A stretch of 64,000 nucleotides of DNA, taken from positions 37,271,716 through 37,335,715 of the forward strand of contig NC_087064.1 in the NCBI RefSeq assembly GCF_963678635.1, given 5' to 3'. Under the pieces are notes generated by a model, which saw only the letters and a list, made by a program, of their open reading frames with translations, had not been told where the DNA came from and did no database searches. The position numbers were made by a program, and so were the translations under genes. Source of the DNA: Symsagittifera roscoffensis. Taxonomy: Eukaryota > Xenacoelomorpha > Acoela > Convolutidae. Below, in pieces: positions 44,546 to 55,445 of this stretch (its first letter is position 1; each line of letters opens with the position of its first letter).

Positions 44546-45360
44546 CCGTCCCAAGACTTCCAACTACCGTCCCTACTCTTCTTTGTACCGTCCCAGGCTT
44601 CTTTCTACTTTCCCAAGACTGTTCGGTACTGTCCCAGTACTTCGTCAGTGTCCCAAGACCCTTGTCCTGAGAGTACTATTCCAAGACTACTGTCCCAAGG
44701 CTAGTGTCCCAAGGCTAGTGTCCCAAGACTACTGTCCCAAGACTACTGTCCCAAGGCTAGTGTCCCAAGACTACTATCCCAAGGCTAGTGTCCCAAGGCT
44801 AGTGTCCCAAGACTACTGTCCCAAGGCTAGTGTCCCAAGACTACTGTCCCAAGACTACTGTCCCAAGGCTAGTGTCCCAAGACTACTGTCCCAAGGCTAG
44901 TGTCCCAAGGCTAGTGTCCCAAGACTACTGTCCCAAGGCTAGTGTCCCAAGACTACTGTCCCAAGACTACTGTCCCAAGGCTAGTGTCCCAAGACTACTG
45001 TCCCAAGACCCTTGTCCCAAGACCACTGTCCTAAGACCACTGTCCCAAGACCCTTGTCCCAAGACCACTGTCCTAAGACCACTGTCCCAAGACCACTGTC
45101 CCAAGACCACTGTCCCAAGACCACTGTCCCAAGACCACTGTCCCAAGACCACTGTCCCAAGACCACTGTCCCAAGACCCTGTCCCAAGACCCTTGTCCCA
45201 AGACCACTGTCCCAAGACCACTGTCCCAAGACCACTGTCCCAAGACTGTATCAAGACTGTTCTGGTCCAACACTGTCCCAGGACTGACCTGTCCCAAGAC
45301 TGTCCCCAGACTGCTCTGTCCCAAGACTTCTTTGGCACTGTCCCAAGACTGTTGACAAGT
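44546..45360. repeat. 14-bp minisatellite in element 1 leader
   Basis: More than 40 head-to-tail copies of a 14-bp unit, with the regular core at about 44671-45242. Three main variants are TCCCAAGACTACTG, TCCCAAGGCTAGTG and TCCCAAGACCACTG. They are arranged in blocks: the first two are mixed in the left half and the third dominates the right half. Edge copies are degenerate. Three units make 42 nt, so open frames on both strands encode a 14-residue repeat. This is a by-product, not a gene. Confidence 0.93.
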
Positions 45361-45930
45361 GTCTGAGCGGTGGGACCTCTTTCTTCTTCGTTATGGGGAC
45401 TCCTTGATTCACTGTACCTTGTACCACCACTCAAGCTCTAGTAAAATTTTCCCAAAAACCCTCTCTTAAAAACCAAATGCTGACCCCCCTTTTTCTTATT
45501 TCTTTTTAATTACCTCTCTTTCAATGTTCCAAGCAACTTGAGACCAAAACCTGTGCGCAGGTATCTTGTGATCACCTGTTCGTATAAAAACTAAACACAA
45601 ATCCTCACCAAAATGCAACAAAAATCCAAGCTAGAAAAAGTAATAAAAACGGAAAGATGAGCCCACCTAAAATTCAAAGGTGACCAATGTCTACCTTTTG
45701 TCGAAAAAAAAATTGTCTGGTACCTAATTGCCACGCGTTTTCCTCCCCCCAACTAATAATCTTATTGGGTATCACCAGAATTGTCTACGTCCGTTCCCCC
45801 CTACCAATCCGACCAGGGTACCTTCCTTAACTCGAGTTCAAATTTCGATATCCACCTATTATTACCAACGCGTGTTAATGTCTAATGTAACTAAGTCAAC
45901 GATGTCGACTAATTAGTTACTCTAATTTGT

Positions 45931-46009
45931 CCCCCCTTTTTACAAATTATAACCGCCAACCTCTAACTTAACCAGCCCCCCTTCTAACCTCCCCCCTTTC
46001 TAGCCCCCC
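45931..46009 (-). promoter_or_regulatory. G-run cluster on the element RNA strand
   Basis: Four runs of six C on the plus strand (45931-45936, 45976-45981, 45991-45996, 46004-46009) read as GGGGGG on the element sense strand. The last three lie close together and could support a G-quadruplex in the leader RNA. No function is shown. Confidence 0.35.
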
Positions 46010-46227
46010 TTCTTAAGCCTAAAAATTACCTTAAGCGCCGGGTGCTAAACCTCTCAAGAGAAAACCGTAGACCTGTTTCCAGGCCTGCTTAAAAAAAACG
46101 TTCCTCAAAACCGGGGGATTTCGCTTATCCAATTTTACACTTATCTCCTATAATGTAATGTGGATTTTAACGATACCCGTTCTGCCCAACTTGAGAACTC
46201 GAGAACTGCCAAATCCTTCTTGGCTGC

Positions 46228-46430
46228 TTTCCCACTCGACTGGTCACCTGTTCCAGTCCAGTCTCCTATTGGTTCAGCTCAAGTGTTCCTGAACCACTTT
46301 CCCACTCGGCCGGTCACCTCTTCCAGTCGAGTCTCCTATTGGTTCAGCTCAAGTGCTCCTGAACCACTTTCCCACTCGGCTGGTCACCTCTTCCAGTCAA
46401 GTCTCCTTGTTGTCCAGCTAAGTTCCAAGC
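46228..46430. repeat. 70-bp direct repeat in element 1 leader, about 2.9 copies
   Basis: TTTCCCACTCG starts at 46228, 46298 and 46368. Each full unit contains CTCCTATTGGTTCAGCTCAA; the third copy diverges there. ATTGG is the inverted CCAAT box, so these could be repeated enhancer-like units, but this is only inference. Confidence 0.85.
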
Positions 46431-46882
46431 TATCTAAAAACACTTGACAACGCCCCACACTCGGGCACTTTATTGAGGTTACTGGGTTAAATTGCTAGGT
46501 TGATCGAAACGATCGAACTTGTAAAACAGTATGGGTATACTATTTAATTAATATAAAGGTTTGATCCAACTAATCTGTCAAAGTCACTGTCTTTTTTTTC
46601 GTTTTATGGTTTTTGTTCCTTTTTGTCTCTTTTTGCTCGTGTTTTTGTCCCCCTAGTTGCCCCCCTTTACTCGGTTAGCTAAGCCTCGTTTGGAGAGCGT
46701 ACCAGGAAGTTTTCTCGAGTTTTCTTAAAAAGCTATCACGGTACAACCGGAAGGTTTGCACGTTCCTGTCGAACCGTACCGCCGGTACTCTAGAATGGGC
46801 ATTCAGCCCGAAGCTGTCTCAAGTGGGTTCGACTCCGTAGTCTTGATGTCGTAAACACCCAGGAGCGACATAAAAACACTAT

Positions 46883-47785
46883 GTAACATTCGTCTACTGC
46901 AGTCACACATGAGGCTTAAGAAAAATAGGCCCTATAACCATTGGCTCAAGAGTCAGGGACACTATCTCTTGTGTTTTTCTACCTCAAATCAGTCGGAGCC
47001 AATTCGGTTCGTTTGTGACATGAGACTACGACCCGTTACAGCTTAAAGGCTACTACTAAAATATCCCCCCACTCTAGAATTAAGAACGTCCCCATACTTA
47101 GGTCTCTAGATACCCAAAATACATGAACGCCGTTAAAAACCGGGTCGGAACAATCCGTTAAGTTACTTTTTATTAGACAGTGGAACTTTGATCCATTTCA
47201 GATGGATCAACCTAAAACTCGCCTTACCTCAACATAACAATTATAAAACACACTCTAGAAATTTAAATTGGTACTCACATTGTAGCACGCTCAATGATTG
47301 GGAGTAATCAAGTCGGTAAGCAACTCAAGAATTAAATAATGTAACTAAATGAGTTTAATGTTTGTCAGTTTCAACAACAGGAATAAGTTTGTACTCTAGA
47401 ATGCAGTTTTATGTGGACCATTGGGACACTCAAGCTGTCCACCTTTCCACCGAAGGTTCACTCTGGTCCAGTTCGAATAGTTGACCAGTTGGATAATTGT
47501 CCAGTTCTCAGGAACACTCTGTCTTCTATTTCAAATAGGACAGCTCTACTCTAGATTATTATTGTGTCGGAAATTGCGAATAGCAATTTCCTACTGATTT
47601 ATCTTGCAACTTTCCCGCGATTGTTACTCGATTGTTCTCATTTCTCTTTTTCGGTTTTCAGTTATCGCGAGAAAATCGTGCATGACAGGCTCCATTCGAA
47701 TTTTTGAAAAAATAAATTTCACCCCAAAATTAAGTGCTCTTGTTTTTCTCAAGGTCAAACTTCCAAATATGACCGACTGGCACAT
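46883..47785 (-). mobile_element. Element 1 5' LTR (about 903 bp)
   Basis: A direct repeat of 24585-25488, ending on the plus strand at GACTGGCACAT. It should contain the promoter that drives the element transcript toward lower coordinates. A candidate AATAAA signal lies on the minus strand at 47169-47174, matching the one in the 3' LTR. The sequence beyond 47785 is the interrupted LTR of element 2. Confidence 0.92.
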
Positions 47786-48321
47786 CTCATTATCAGAAAA
47801 TGAATCTAGATGTTATTTAAATTCAGTTCATGGCATGACCAGGAAGCTATAAGTTCGTGTAAAACAGATTAAGTTCAAGTCTCGAGACCCATCCGGATTC
47901 CTGAATCCGGGGAAATAACTCTCTTATTTCCTTTCCGGAAGGCTGGACTCACTGTTCCAAGACCCCTCACCGTTGGCGTGAATGGCTCTGTAACGATTGT
48001 AGCGACACAATCGTTACAACTCGGAGCGGTCTCTGCTAATACTCTGTCGTCGGTCGTTATTTCTTTCGTACTAGTTTTCACTATTACTATCCTTGTTCTG
48101 TTGTTCTTCTGATTTTCTTCTAAACTGGCCGTTCCGTCGTTTCTCGGAAGTGTGACGTCACAAATAGAATTTTTAAAAGTTAAAAATTCCAGAATCTTCT
48201 GACCTTTACAGTTTGTCTAATCGTTCAAATAACGTCGCTTATCTACTAAAACTGCCAATTCTCAAGGTCAGCGGCCACAAGTTCGAAATTGCACATTTGT
48301 CCATTCTGGTCGAATGTCACA
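47786..48321 (-). mobile_element. Element 2 3' LTR, proximal fragment (536 bp)
   Basis: It starts exactly at the outer edge of the element 1 5' LTR. It ends CGAATGTCACA, followed by TACTCCCCGGAC, the same polypurine tract arrangement as element 1 (GGCACA then TACTCCCCGGAC). CTCAAGGTCA is shared with the element 1 LTR at about the same distance from this end. With 24216-24584 it forms one LTR of about 905 bp. Confidence 0.8.
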
Positions 48322-48323
48322 TA

Positions 48324-48333
48324 CTCCCCGGAC
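48324..48333 (-). promoter_or_regulatory. Element 2 polypurine tract
   Basis: Minus-strand GTCCGGGGAG immediately 5' of the LTR, identical in sequence and position to the tract of element 1. Confidence 0.7.
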
Positions 48334-49039
48334 AGCCCGGTTAATGTGCCCATTGAATCTCGTAGTTTTCCTAAAAATGGTACAGTGCCATCGAACAGAA
48401 TTTACAAAAGGCACGAAATCACTTTTATCCACGCAATCTCGACTCACTGCAGAATATAAATGGCATCGTACTACACTACTATAACCTTCCAAATTCTTTC
48501 ACTAATCTGCACTTTCGAGGATATGACTTAAGATAAAACATTTTTTCTGACTTCAATTTAGTTGTTATTGGTCCTGAATATTAAAACTAAGGAACTCTGT
48601 GGTTAGAAAGAACAATGAAATAATCTCCCTCTTCATGAAATTACCCAAGCCTTTCATGTCACCACAAAGTGATCAGTTGTCCTAGTTGATTAAAAACAAA
48701 CTTGCAGGCTGGAATATTTAAATATGCTCTTCACTCAAGCCTTTCTAAATAAATAGAAAGTGTCTCTAAAGCCACTAACTAAAATTAAAATGCAAATTGA
48801 TAATTGCAACAAATTCTTTAATGTTCAAAACTCAACCTAATGTTTTCTTTCAGTTTCAATTACCATTTGGTTGCTTTGTTTCTCATTTGAGTTTTTTGTC
48901 ACATACAAAACATTTCTGAGTTTTGACTTCGTTTCTTTTGTCACTTCTTTGTTTCTTCTTTTCTCGTCGTTTAGAAGTTCTAAAACTGCTAAATTCTTCT
49001 AATTTTTTTTCTTTTTGCATCTTGTTTTACGGCCATTTG
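48334..49039 (-). other. Element 2 3' untranslated region
   Basis: About 700 bp between the stop of the second frame and the polypurine tract. AT-rich, no coding potential. Confidence 0.55.
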
Positions 49040-52000
49040 TCAATGTTCCATCTCCTCCTCCTGCGACATTGACTCTGCACTTTCAGTTTCTGTGTCTTGC
49101 AACACGTCGGTGGCTATCCTGACGCTTTTGGAAGCAGTCCTCCAACACTTCTGCTCATCTACTCTTTGTTTGCAACAAGGTAGGGGATCAACGTTAGATT
49201 CTCTGTTTCGGCAGAAGCTGTTGTGGATGCACAACGTTACGTTTCTCTCCAAATCTTCCTTCAACATCTCTTCTTTCTCCCTTCCATTACACTCACTTGT
49301 TATGGAAGTTCTCTTTAGTTTGGTGGTCAATGCATTCCGATGAGTTAAAAAAGCTCGCTTGAAAGCTCCTGCTCCGATGTCCAACTGATACGCACTGTAC
49401 ACTCTGCTGTGCTTCGACATATGCTTTTTGGCATACTCGTAAAACCATGCAGTCACGTTGGCTCTAAACCATGGCATCAGAAGTCTTTTGGCCCATATCT
49501 TTTTCACTTCCATCGGAATGTTCAAGATTTTGCACATGGTCTCAAAAAGATCTAAATCTTTTAGACAATCCAATTTCTGCAATTGTTTTTCTCGTTGGCG
49601 CCTCCCGTCTATTGTTCTTTTTCACATGAGCTTCCAGCCATCGTATCGCCATCATAACTCAAACTATCACTATTGTTATGGGCCGTGATGCGTCTGTTAA
49701 ACCCATGGAGAGCAGCTCTCCACAGTCCCAGATCAACACAAGATTACTACGCCCGGGGTAACACCATGTTTGCAACAAGCAATGGCTGGGAAACTCATTA
49801 TGTGTTGAAATGATGCTCCTCCAATTACGTTTTCCTGAAGCTTCCAGTAGTGGTTCCTTTTCCATCATCACTCGGTGGATTTCGTCATTCTCATCTACTG
49901 CATTGTAATCCGTGACTGTTGATCCTTTCTGCTTCTGTCTTTCAAAATCACTGAAGTTCCCACTGGCGTATTCCATGAACTTCCTTCCCAATATCGACTC
50001 TAACACCTCTTTAATTCTCTCTGGAACTGCTGAGAACATTCTGCACAGTAACTCATAAGACTTTTCTGACATTCTCGCTAGTCTTACGCATTTAGGCACC
50101 GAGAAGGCGTGATCCACAATTGTTCTCGTACTTTTCACATCCACCGCTACAAAATGCACCGGGTATCTGCTCTTGCACATTGGAGCTAATGTCGATCCCA
50201 CCAACTATCGCGCTCCCGACGGTCTGTGAGATGTCTCACTGTGTCGGATGTTCATTTCCGCCTCGATCGCTTCCCTCCACCTTCCTATGTGTTTTTTCTC
50301 AGTCTGCAAAACTCCTGGGAACACTTCTACACTGATGGCCGTGACCATCTCATGCTTTTGTTCTAGATTCAATAGTGACTCTAAGGAACCAAACATGCTG
50401 TAGAGTCCTAGTGCAGTCACTAAATTCACCTCGGTTCCTCCATGGCAATCTGCAATTAATTCCGTTTCTGTTTTTGCCTTCATCACAAGGTTCCCAAACA
50501 AAATCGTCAACTGCTTGTGTTGTTTCTCCAGGGTCTTCACGCAGTCCAGACCTCCACAGACGTGACCTTCCAGTCCACAGACTTCTGCCAGACAGCTACC
50601 AAGTTTGACCCAGTCCTCTGGTCCCCAGCTTATCTACCTTATCTACTCCGTTGCTCTTAGAGGCTGTCGTCATCACGTTATAGATGATATTAAGATCACG
50701 CAGGTTACAGTCTGAGTTCAGTTCCCTCTGTACGTCTTGTGTGGCACGTATTATCGAATCAGCGTTGGACTTGGAAACCATGATGGTTTCAATAGTTTCC
50801 ACACTACCATCAAACTCGTTCTCAGCAGTTCATCTGAGAATCCCAATTCAAGCGCCACTCGATTGTCCAATTTTCCTCCAAGACTAGTCCCAGCTTGGCC
50901 TGCTGATTAGCAGCGCTTCTTATTGTTGCAATTCTCGACGTCCAGAATCTTAGCACCGCTGCTTGCTCGTAATCAAAGAAGCAATCGCGTATGTCCTCAT
51001 TTAGGAAAGGGTTGAACGCTATCCCTATGATTCCGGACACGTAACTGTAGGATTTCTTTCTGATTGGTCCACATTATTTACTGGATTTTGACAGTGCTCC
51101 CAGGGATTTCTTAGTGAGACTCAGCTCTTTGTTTGAGAATCTCCTTATCTCGTCTATTTTCCTCATGAGTTCTAGTTCCACGGGTTCTTCCATGTTCACT
51201 CGCATTGGTTTGCTTTGATGCATATCCAGCAGTGCTAGCAAGAGCAAGGCTTTCGCTCGTTCATCGCCTTCTCCTGCTGGCACTGAATTTTGTTCTATCA
51301 AGAACCGAATGGAACAGAGAGCCTCTGTCCGCTTCGCGCACGCTTTTGCCGCTTCCTCTTGGGTTATCAGATCTCTCATGCTCGTCATTAAGAATGCCTT
51401 TTCTTCCTTTGATCTTTTTCTTTCTTCTGAATCATATTCCCCACGAGTCAGTCCGATCATGCACCAGGCGAACCTCAGTTGTAACTCAGTTCTCACATAA
51501 GGTACTGCTATCAGAGCGTGTATCCTCGGTGTGGTTCTCATTTCTTCTTCGAAGTAATGTAACACTACCGCTCTCCATGGAAGGCTCGGTTCAACCAGGC
51601 TTGTCCTTCGATGCTATCAAAATGGATCCCGTCAGTAGTCAGTCTGGCCTGATCCATAGCTCTCAGCTCGTGCTTAATATCTATAAGGATCATCCGTCCA
51701 GCATTCCGACTCTCAAGGTTCCTTAGGATGTTGTTCCACCTGATTACTCCTTCATTGTGTCTTCTCCCCGCTGCTGTCAACGTCTTTGTGCTCATTGTTA
51801 CAGTGCAGACGGTCAGTACAGCGCAGTTGAATCTCTGCCAGAGAGTAGTAAATAGGCACATCATCATTGATTCCCATTGTGCCTTTTCCTCAATATGCTA
51901 TCCGTCCCTACTAGGATCATTACGTTAGGGATTCTCCCTGGGTTCATCAGCTCCACCATCCGAAATAAATGGGCCATCATTGCACCTCCAAAAGCCATCA

Positions 52001-53210
52001 CCGTAGTGATCCAGTAGCTCCTCAAATTTTGGAGCACTCTGACCAAGCTGTCCTCCAGTATCAGATGTGATGTCCCAAGTGGCGTTTTCTGCGCTGCATG
52101 TTTACTGCTGGGCTCCAAGTCGATCGATTGAAACGGGCTCTCGGATCTGTATTCGAAACTCATGTGAAGCTATACTTCAACTGGTTGTCCTTTTGCACGT
52201 CAATCACTCGGGACACTTTCTTCGCCGGCATCTCTCGTATCTTTCTGTCTGGGACCCTAGAGCTCCTTGTTGGTAACGTTGCATCACTAACTCCCTCTCT
52301 GGTCATCACGTCTTGGGAGAGTGGTACTCTGCCCGTGTCATCGATCGTTCCATAGGGTGCAGTCACCCCGGAACCTGGTGCATTTCTATTGGCAACCAAT
52401 CGTCCTGCTGTTTCTATCAGCTTTCTCACCGTTTGCTCCACGACAGGGTCACCTTAAGTTGTCACTCGGATCCCACGAGGAATATTGCTTGTAGGTATCG
52501 CTTTTTACGGCTGTCGTTAACGACAAATGCTCCGATCGCTGCTTCTATTCTCGCCTCAAGCGCTCCATTTCTTCACTCTGCTTCTTGTTACAGTATTCAA
52601 ACAATTTCTTCCACATGTCTCTATCTTCTTCTATACTGAGAATGGTCTTGGTCATCTCATCCAGCTCCCTTCTAGTCTTCTCCAATTCTTCTGTCGTCCC
52701 ATTTAGATCTTGCATAGTCTCGTTCGTTTGAACCTCCTCTTCTACTCTCGCCCTCTTTGGTGGCACAGCTGCTCTCAGTTGTGAACAAGACGAGGCAGCC
52801 TCGCTGTTCATTTCCTAATGCATCCTCCTCAGTCCAGGCTTAGGCTTGTTGGGCAAAGGCATCTCACCTGGCTGGTAGGTCCTCGAACTTCTCGATCCAG
52901 GCTCATTCGCCAAGTCAGTCCCTGAGAGAGCCCTGTTTCTCCACCTCATCACTCTCATGTTCCGGCAGTCTAGTACTCCCCTTTCTCCATATGCTGCCAT
53001 CAATAAGACTTCCGTTGGGAAGTTTTCCGTTGGGCGGTCCCCACGATTATCATGCCCCAAGATGTTTATCAGGGCGGTCAGCAACAGGACTACCTCTGGG
53101 TCCTTAGAGCGAAGGCTCGATCCATCAGCCTCCGATAGAACGCATCTACCATCGGTCCTACATATGCCTCTGACAGCTCCATCAATTCGTCTGAGTTGAA
53201 ATTATCCATT
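49040..53210 (-). pseudogene. Element 2 second frame (SGNH protein), decayed
   Basis: The pieces in order start at 53210 (MDNFNSDELMELSEAYVGP) and match the element 1 second protein. They are an N-terminal helical region (53084-52815, LLMAAYGERGVLD against VLMIGYTTEGISN), a coiled coil (52811-52545), and an SGNH domain over 52163-51864 and 51867-51565. The SGNH pieces keep the Ser (DSLVRVL), a GTD and TTDGIHFD. A C-terminal region follows at 51565-49040. Immediately after the SGNH domain the sequence jumps to the region equivalent to about 28530 of element 1, so about 1,500 codons present in element 1 are missing. At least eight frameshifts or stops break it. The C-x4-C-x4-H-x-C-x4-C motif is kept near 50530-50595, in a frame interrupted nearby. 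Confidence 0.82.
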
Positions 53211-53600
53211 TTCTTGCAGGTTTGATTTTACTATCGATTCGATGATTTGAAATCAAGTGAGGAGTTAAACGATCAGTCAGGATCTAGAAAAGAGGCCACG
53301 AATATCCCATTTGTCAATTTTACACTTGTTTTATATTAAAATTTATTTAAAACAATCAGATAAAAAGATTTTGATCCTAAAGTTTATTAAAATCGATCAT
53401 TTTCTAAAATTTTGAAGCTCGACCTAAGATTGGACAGTCCAAACTTCGAATCGTATCCTGAGATTGTCATTCCGTTCTTCATGGTCACTAATACCTTCTT
53501 ACCCAGGGTCCTAATAACATAACATAACACATAGCATAACATAACACACATATCACACACAACACTTTTAGTAAGACGTCTTCCTGCATGCAACCTAAAC
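53211..53600 (-). other. Element 2 gap between Pol frame and second frame
   Basis: About 390 bp, the counterpart of 34997-35517 in element 1. It includes a run of CATAACATAACA-type simple repeats near 53515-53560. No gene seen. Confidence 0.5.
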
Positions 53601-54442
53601 TCAGCCTATATATAAATAATATTTCTTATGCAAGTATACCTGTGTATTAATATCAAAGAAGATTACGTGTATCAGTGCAAACAACTCCAGTAGATGCAGT
53701 CGTCCTCGGTTCGGATCGTACACTGGATCTGAAAGCTCCTTCACTTCCTTTCCTCAAGGAAGTCCTTCAATCCGGTGAAGGACAAGACTAGATTTTCCGG
53801 GTCCACGTGCCGCTTCTCCGTTGCCCTCGTCACCAAGAAGCACAAGTACTTTCCCGGTATCCGTGACGCCGCCTGTGAGGCAAATTTGCTACGCCCCCTA
53901 TTCCTGATCTATGCTTCCAAAGGAATTCTATGTTTTATATTCTCTCTTGAAATCTGTTGCTAACGCTGTCTTAAAACTCATATCTGCGGTGATTGCCATA
54001 GCACATGTTCTGTTTGTGAGGATGAAATCGCTATCTGTCAATATAATGCTACTTAAGTATTTGTTTGGTAAGTTAAAATATGACTCAACTACTCTCCCTA
54101 TGTCCGGTTTCTTAGAATCCTCGTCTGTTTCTGCTTCTAGATCACCTGTTTCTCTTGCTATTCTTAATTTTTTATTCACAAATTTTCGGTGTGAGTAAGT
54201 CCTACGCCCACTCCCCGGACAAAAATCTCCATCGACGTCACCCTCGATGGCATACCGGATATCAAATCGAGGTTGGAAGCCGGAATGAGTAATGGTCCTT
54301 CCTGGGCAGCCCAGGAGTGATCATCCCTTTCGGTTTTTACATATCTCATGCTCCCACGATCTACATCGTGAATCGTGACACTGGTCTCCTTTGGGTCCGA
54401 CGTCATTTCATTCAGCCATTCCAAGAAACGCAAATTCGTCAA
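53601..54442 (-). pseudogene. Element 2 Pol C-terminus with macro-like domain, decayed
   Basis: 54442-54176 and 54179-53928 hold the linker and the first half of the macro-like domain (TCAMAITADMSFKTALATDF). After a stop and a shift the second half follows (about 53870-53601), with GKYLCFLVTRATEKRHVDPE, then PVYDPNRG, ALIHVIF and VYLHKK before the stop. The order and the unusual YDPNRG loop match element 1 exactly, so this domain is an old, shared part of the family and not a chance fusion in one copy. Confidence 0.72.
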
Positions 54443-54508
54443 GTCTTGTTAATATGGTTGCTGTTGCTCGTCGTCGAATTCTACCTCGGGCTTGGACCGG
54501 TCATCGAT

Positions 54509-55210
54509 CTACTCCTCGTCGTGATCATCGACTATGTCAATGACATGTGACACAGTTATTTCTTCTAGACCCACTAGTTCTTCCACTATCTTCTTTAGAT
54601 CTATCCTGTCCAATACGAAGTCGTCTACGTAAGCATTATATTTCTTCGTGATTCTTGTCCTGTCACTCTTTCGAGTCTGTATCGTAAACGGAAGATCTGG
54701 TTCCAATTTCTTGGGGATCTCCATTTGTTCGGGGTCTTGCCAGTCCTCCTCCGCGTAGGGTAAGGTTTCTTCATCCGCTTCAGTCACCTCTTTTGGATCC
54801 AGGTCTAGTGGTGGACTTCATTTCCATCGTTTTTTCCCTGGTGCCCTTCTCGTTGACAGCAGAGTCCATCATCAGATAATCCCCTTCTTCCATGTCTGCA
54901 GGTATACACCAGTCCTCTGTCGATGGATTGTGTGGCTTGATGTTCTCGTAGTGAGCGGCTCTGCCTGCACTCAGTCTATAAAATCGTCCCTCCTGATGCA
55001 CTTCGGTAATCCTGAAGGGTCCCCTCCACTTTTTAAGGAGCTTTTTCGTTCCCTTCGGTGGTATGACATATGAAATACCCAAACGTAGTCTCCTATTGAA
55101 TCAGTTTTTGCACCAGCTGCTTTTTTGTCAAATATGTTCCTCTGCCTTGCCTGTGCCTGCTGAGTATTCCGTCTACACGAGTTGTTTAGTTCTTGTTGAC
55201 GTCTAATCAC
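54509..55210 (-). pseudogene. Element 2 integrase C-terminus and acidic linker, decayed
   Basis: Pieces at 55210-54971, 55082-54780 and 54787-54509 overlap through frameshifts. Visible motifs are RRQQELNNSCRRNT, GTKKLLKKWRGPFRITEVHQ, RFYRLSAGRAAHYENIKPH and EDWCIP, as in element 1. Here the segment around KKWRGPF is in a single frame, showing where element 1 carries a shift. Confidence 0.78.
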
Positions 55211-55445
55211 ATCCCCTCATAGACTTGTGGCGACGTTTTCTTTCCCTTATACTCTAGGCAGAAGAAAGTCAGGGGCAAAGACTTTTAGTGACCGGTTAGC
55301 ATCATGTGTGGACTAACTCCGGTGGTGGAATGTTGCGTGCTTTTGTAAGCTCCCATCACCTGTGGAAGATATCTGTCCCAATCGGGTATGTACCTGGAAC
55401 AATATACCCTCAGCATCGACACTATTGTTCTATTTTGCCTTTCCA

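Larger units (their letters stand above)
44292..46882 (-). other. Element 1 5' leader (2.6 kb)
   Basis: An unusually long untranslated region between the 5' LTR and gag. It holds a 14-bp minisatellite (about 44546-45360), C-runs on the plus strand (G-runs on the element RNA, 45931-46009), and a 70-bp repeat (46228-46430). Directly after the LTR no standard TGG-type tRNA primer binding site is obvious. A 13-base match to the generic T-arm of tRNAs (GGAGTCGAACCCA on the minus strand, 46824-46836) lies about 46 bp inside and is a weak candidate. Confidence 0.7.
24585..47785 (-). mobile_element. Element 1: complete 23.2 kb giant Ty3/gypsy LTR retrotransposon
   Basis: It is bounded by direct LTRs at 24585-25488 and 46883-47785, which differ at about a dozen positions. 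Between them, on the minus strand, are a 2.6 kb leader, a Gag-Pol-macro frame (44291-35518), a 520-bp gap, a second frame (34996-25915), a 3' untranslated region and a purine-rich tract beside the 3' LTR. Typical Ty3/gypsy elements are 5-8 kb; only a few giant families (plant Ogre, planarian Burro) approach this size. RT-RNase H-integrase order places it in Ty3/gypsy. No clear target-site duplication is seen (left flank TTCAA, right flank CTCAT). Several stops and frameshifts suggest this copy is inactive. Confidence 0.93.

Noticed and set aside
44583-45434. Long repetitive open frames of 80-180 codons on both strands
   Set aside because: They are produced by the 14-bp minisatellite: three units are a multiple of three, so every frame without a stop stays open.
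46824-46836. tRNA gene or tRNA-derived element from TGGGTTCGACTCC
   Set aside because: It matches only the T-arm consensus. The flanking bases do not form the T-stem or a cloverleaf. Kept only as a weak primer-site candidate.
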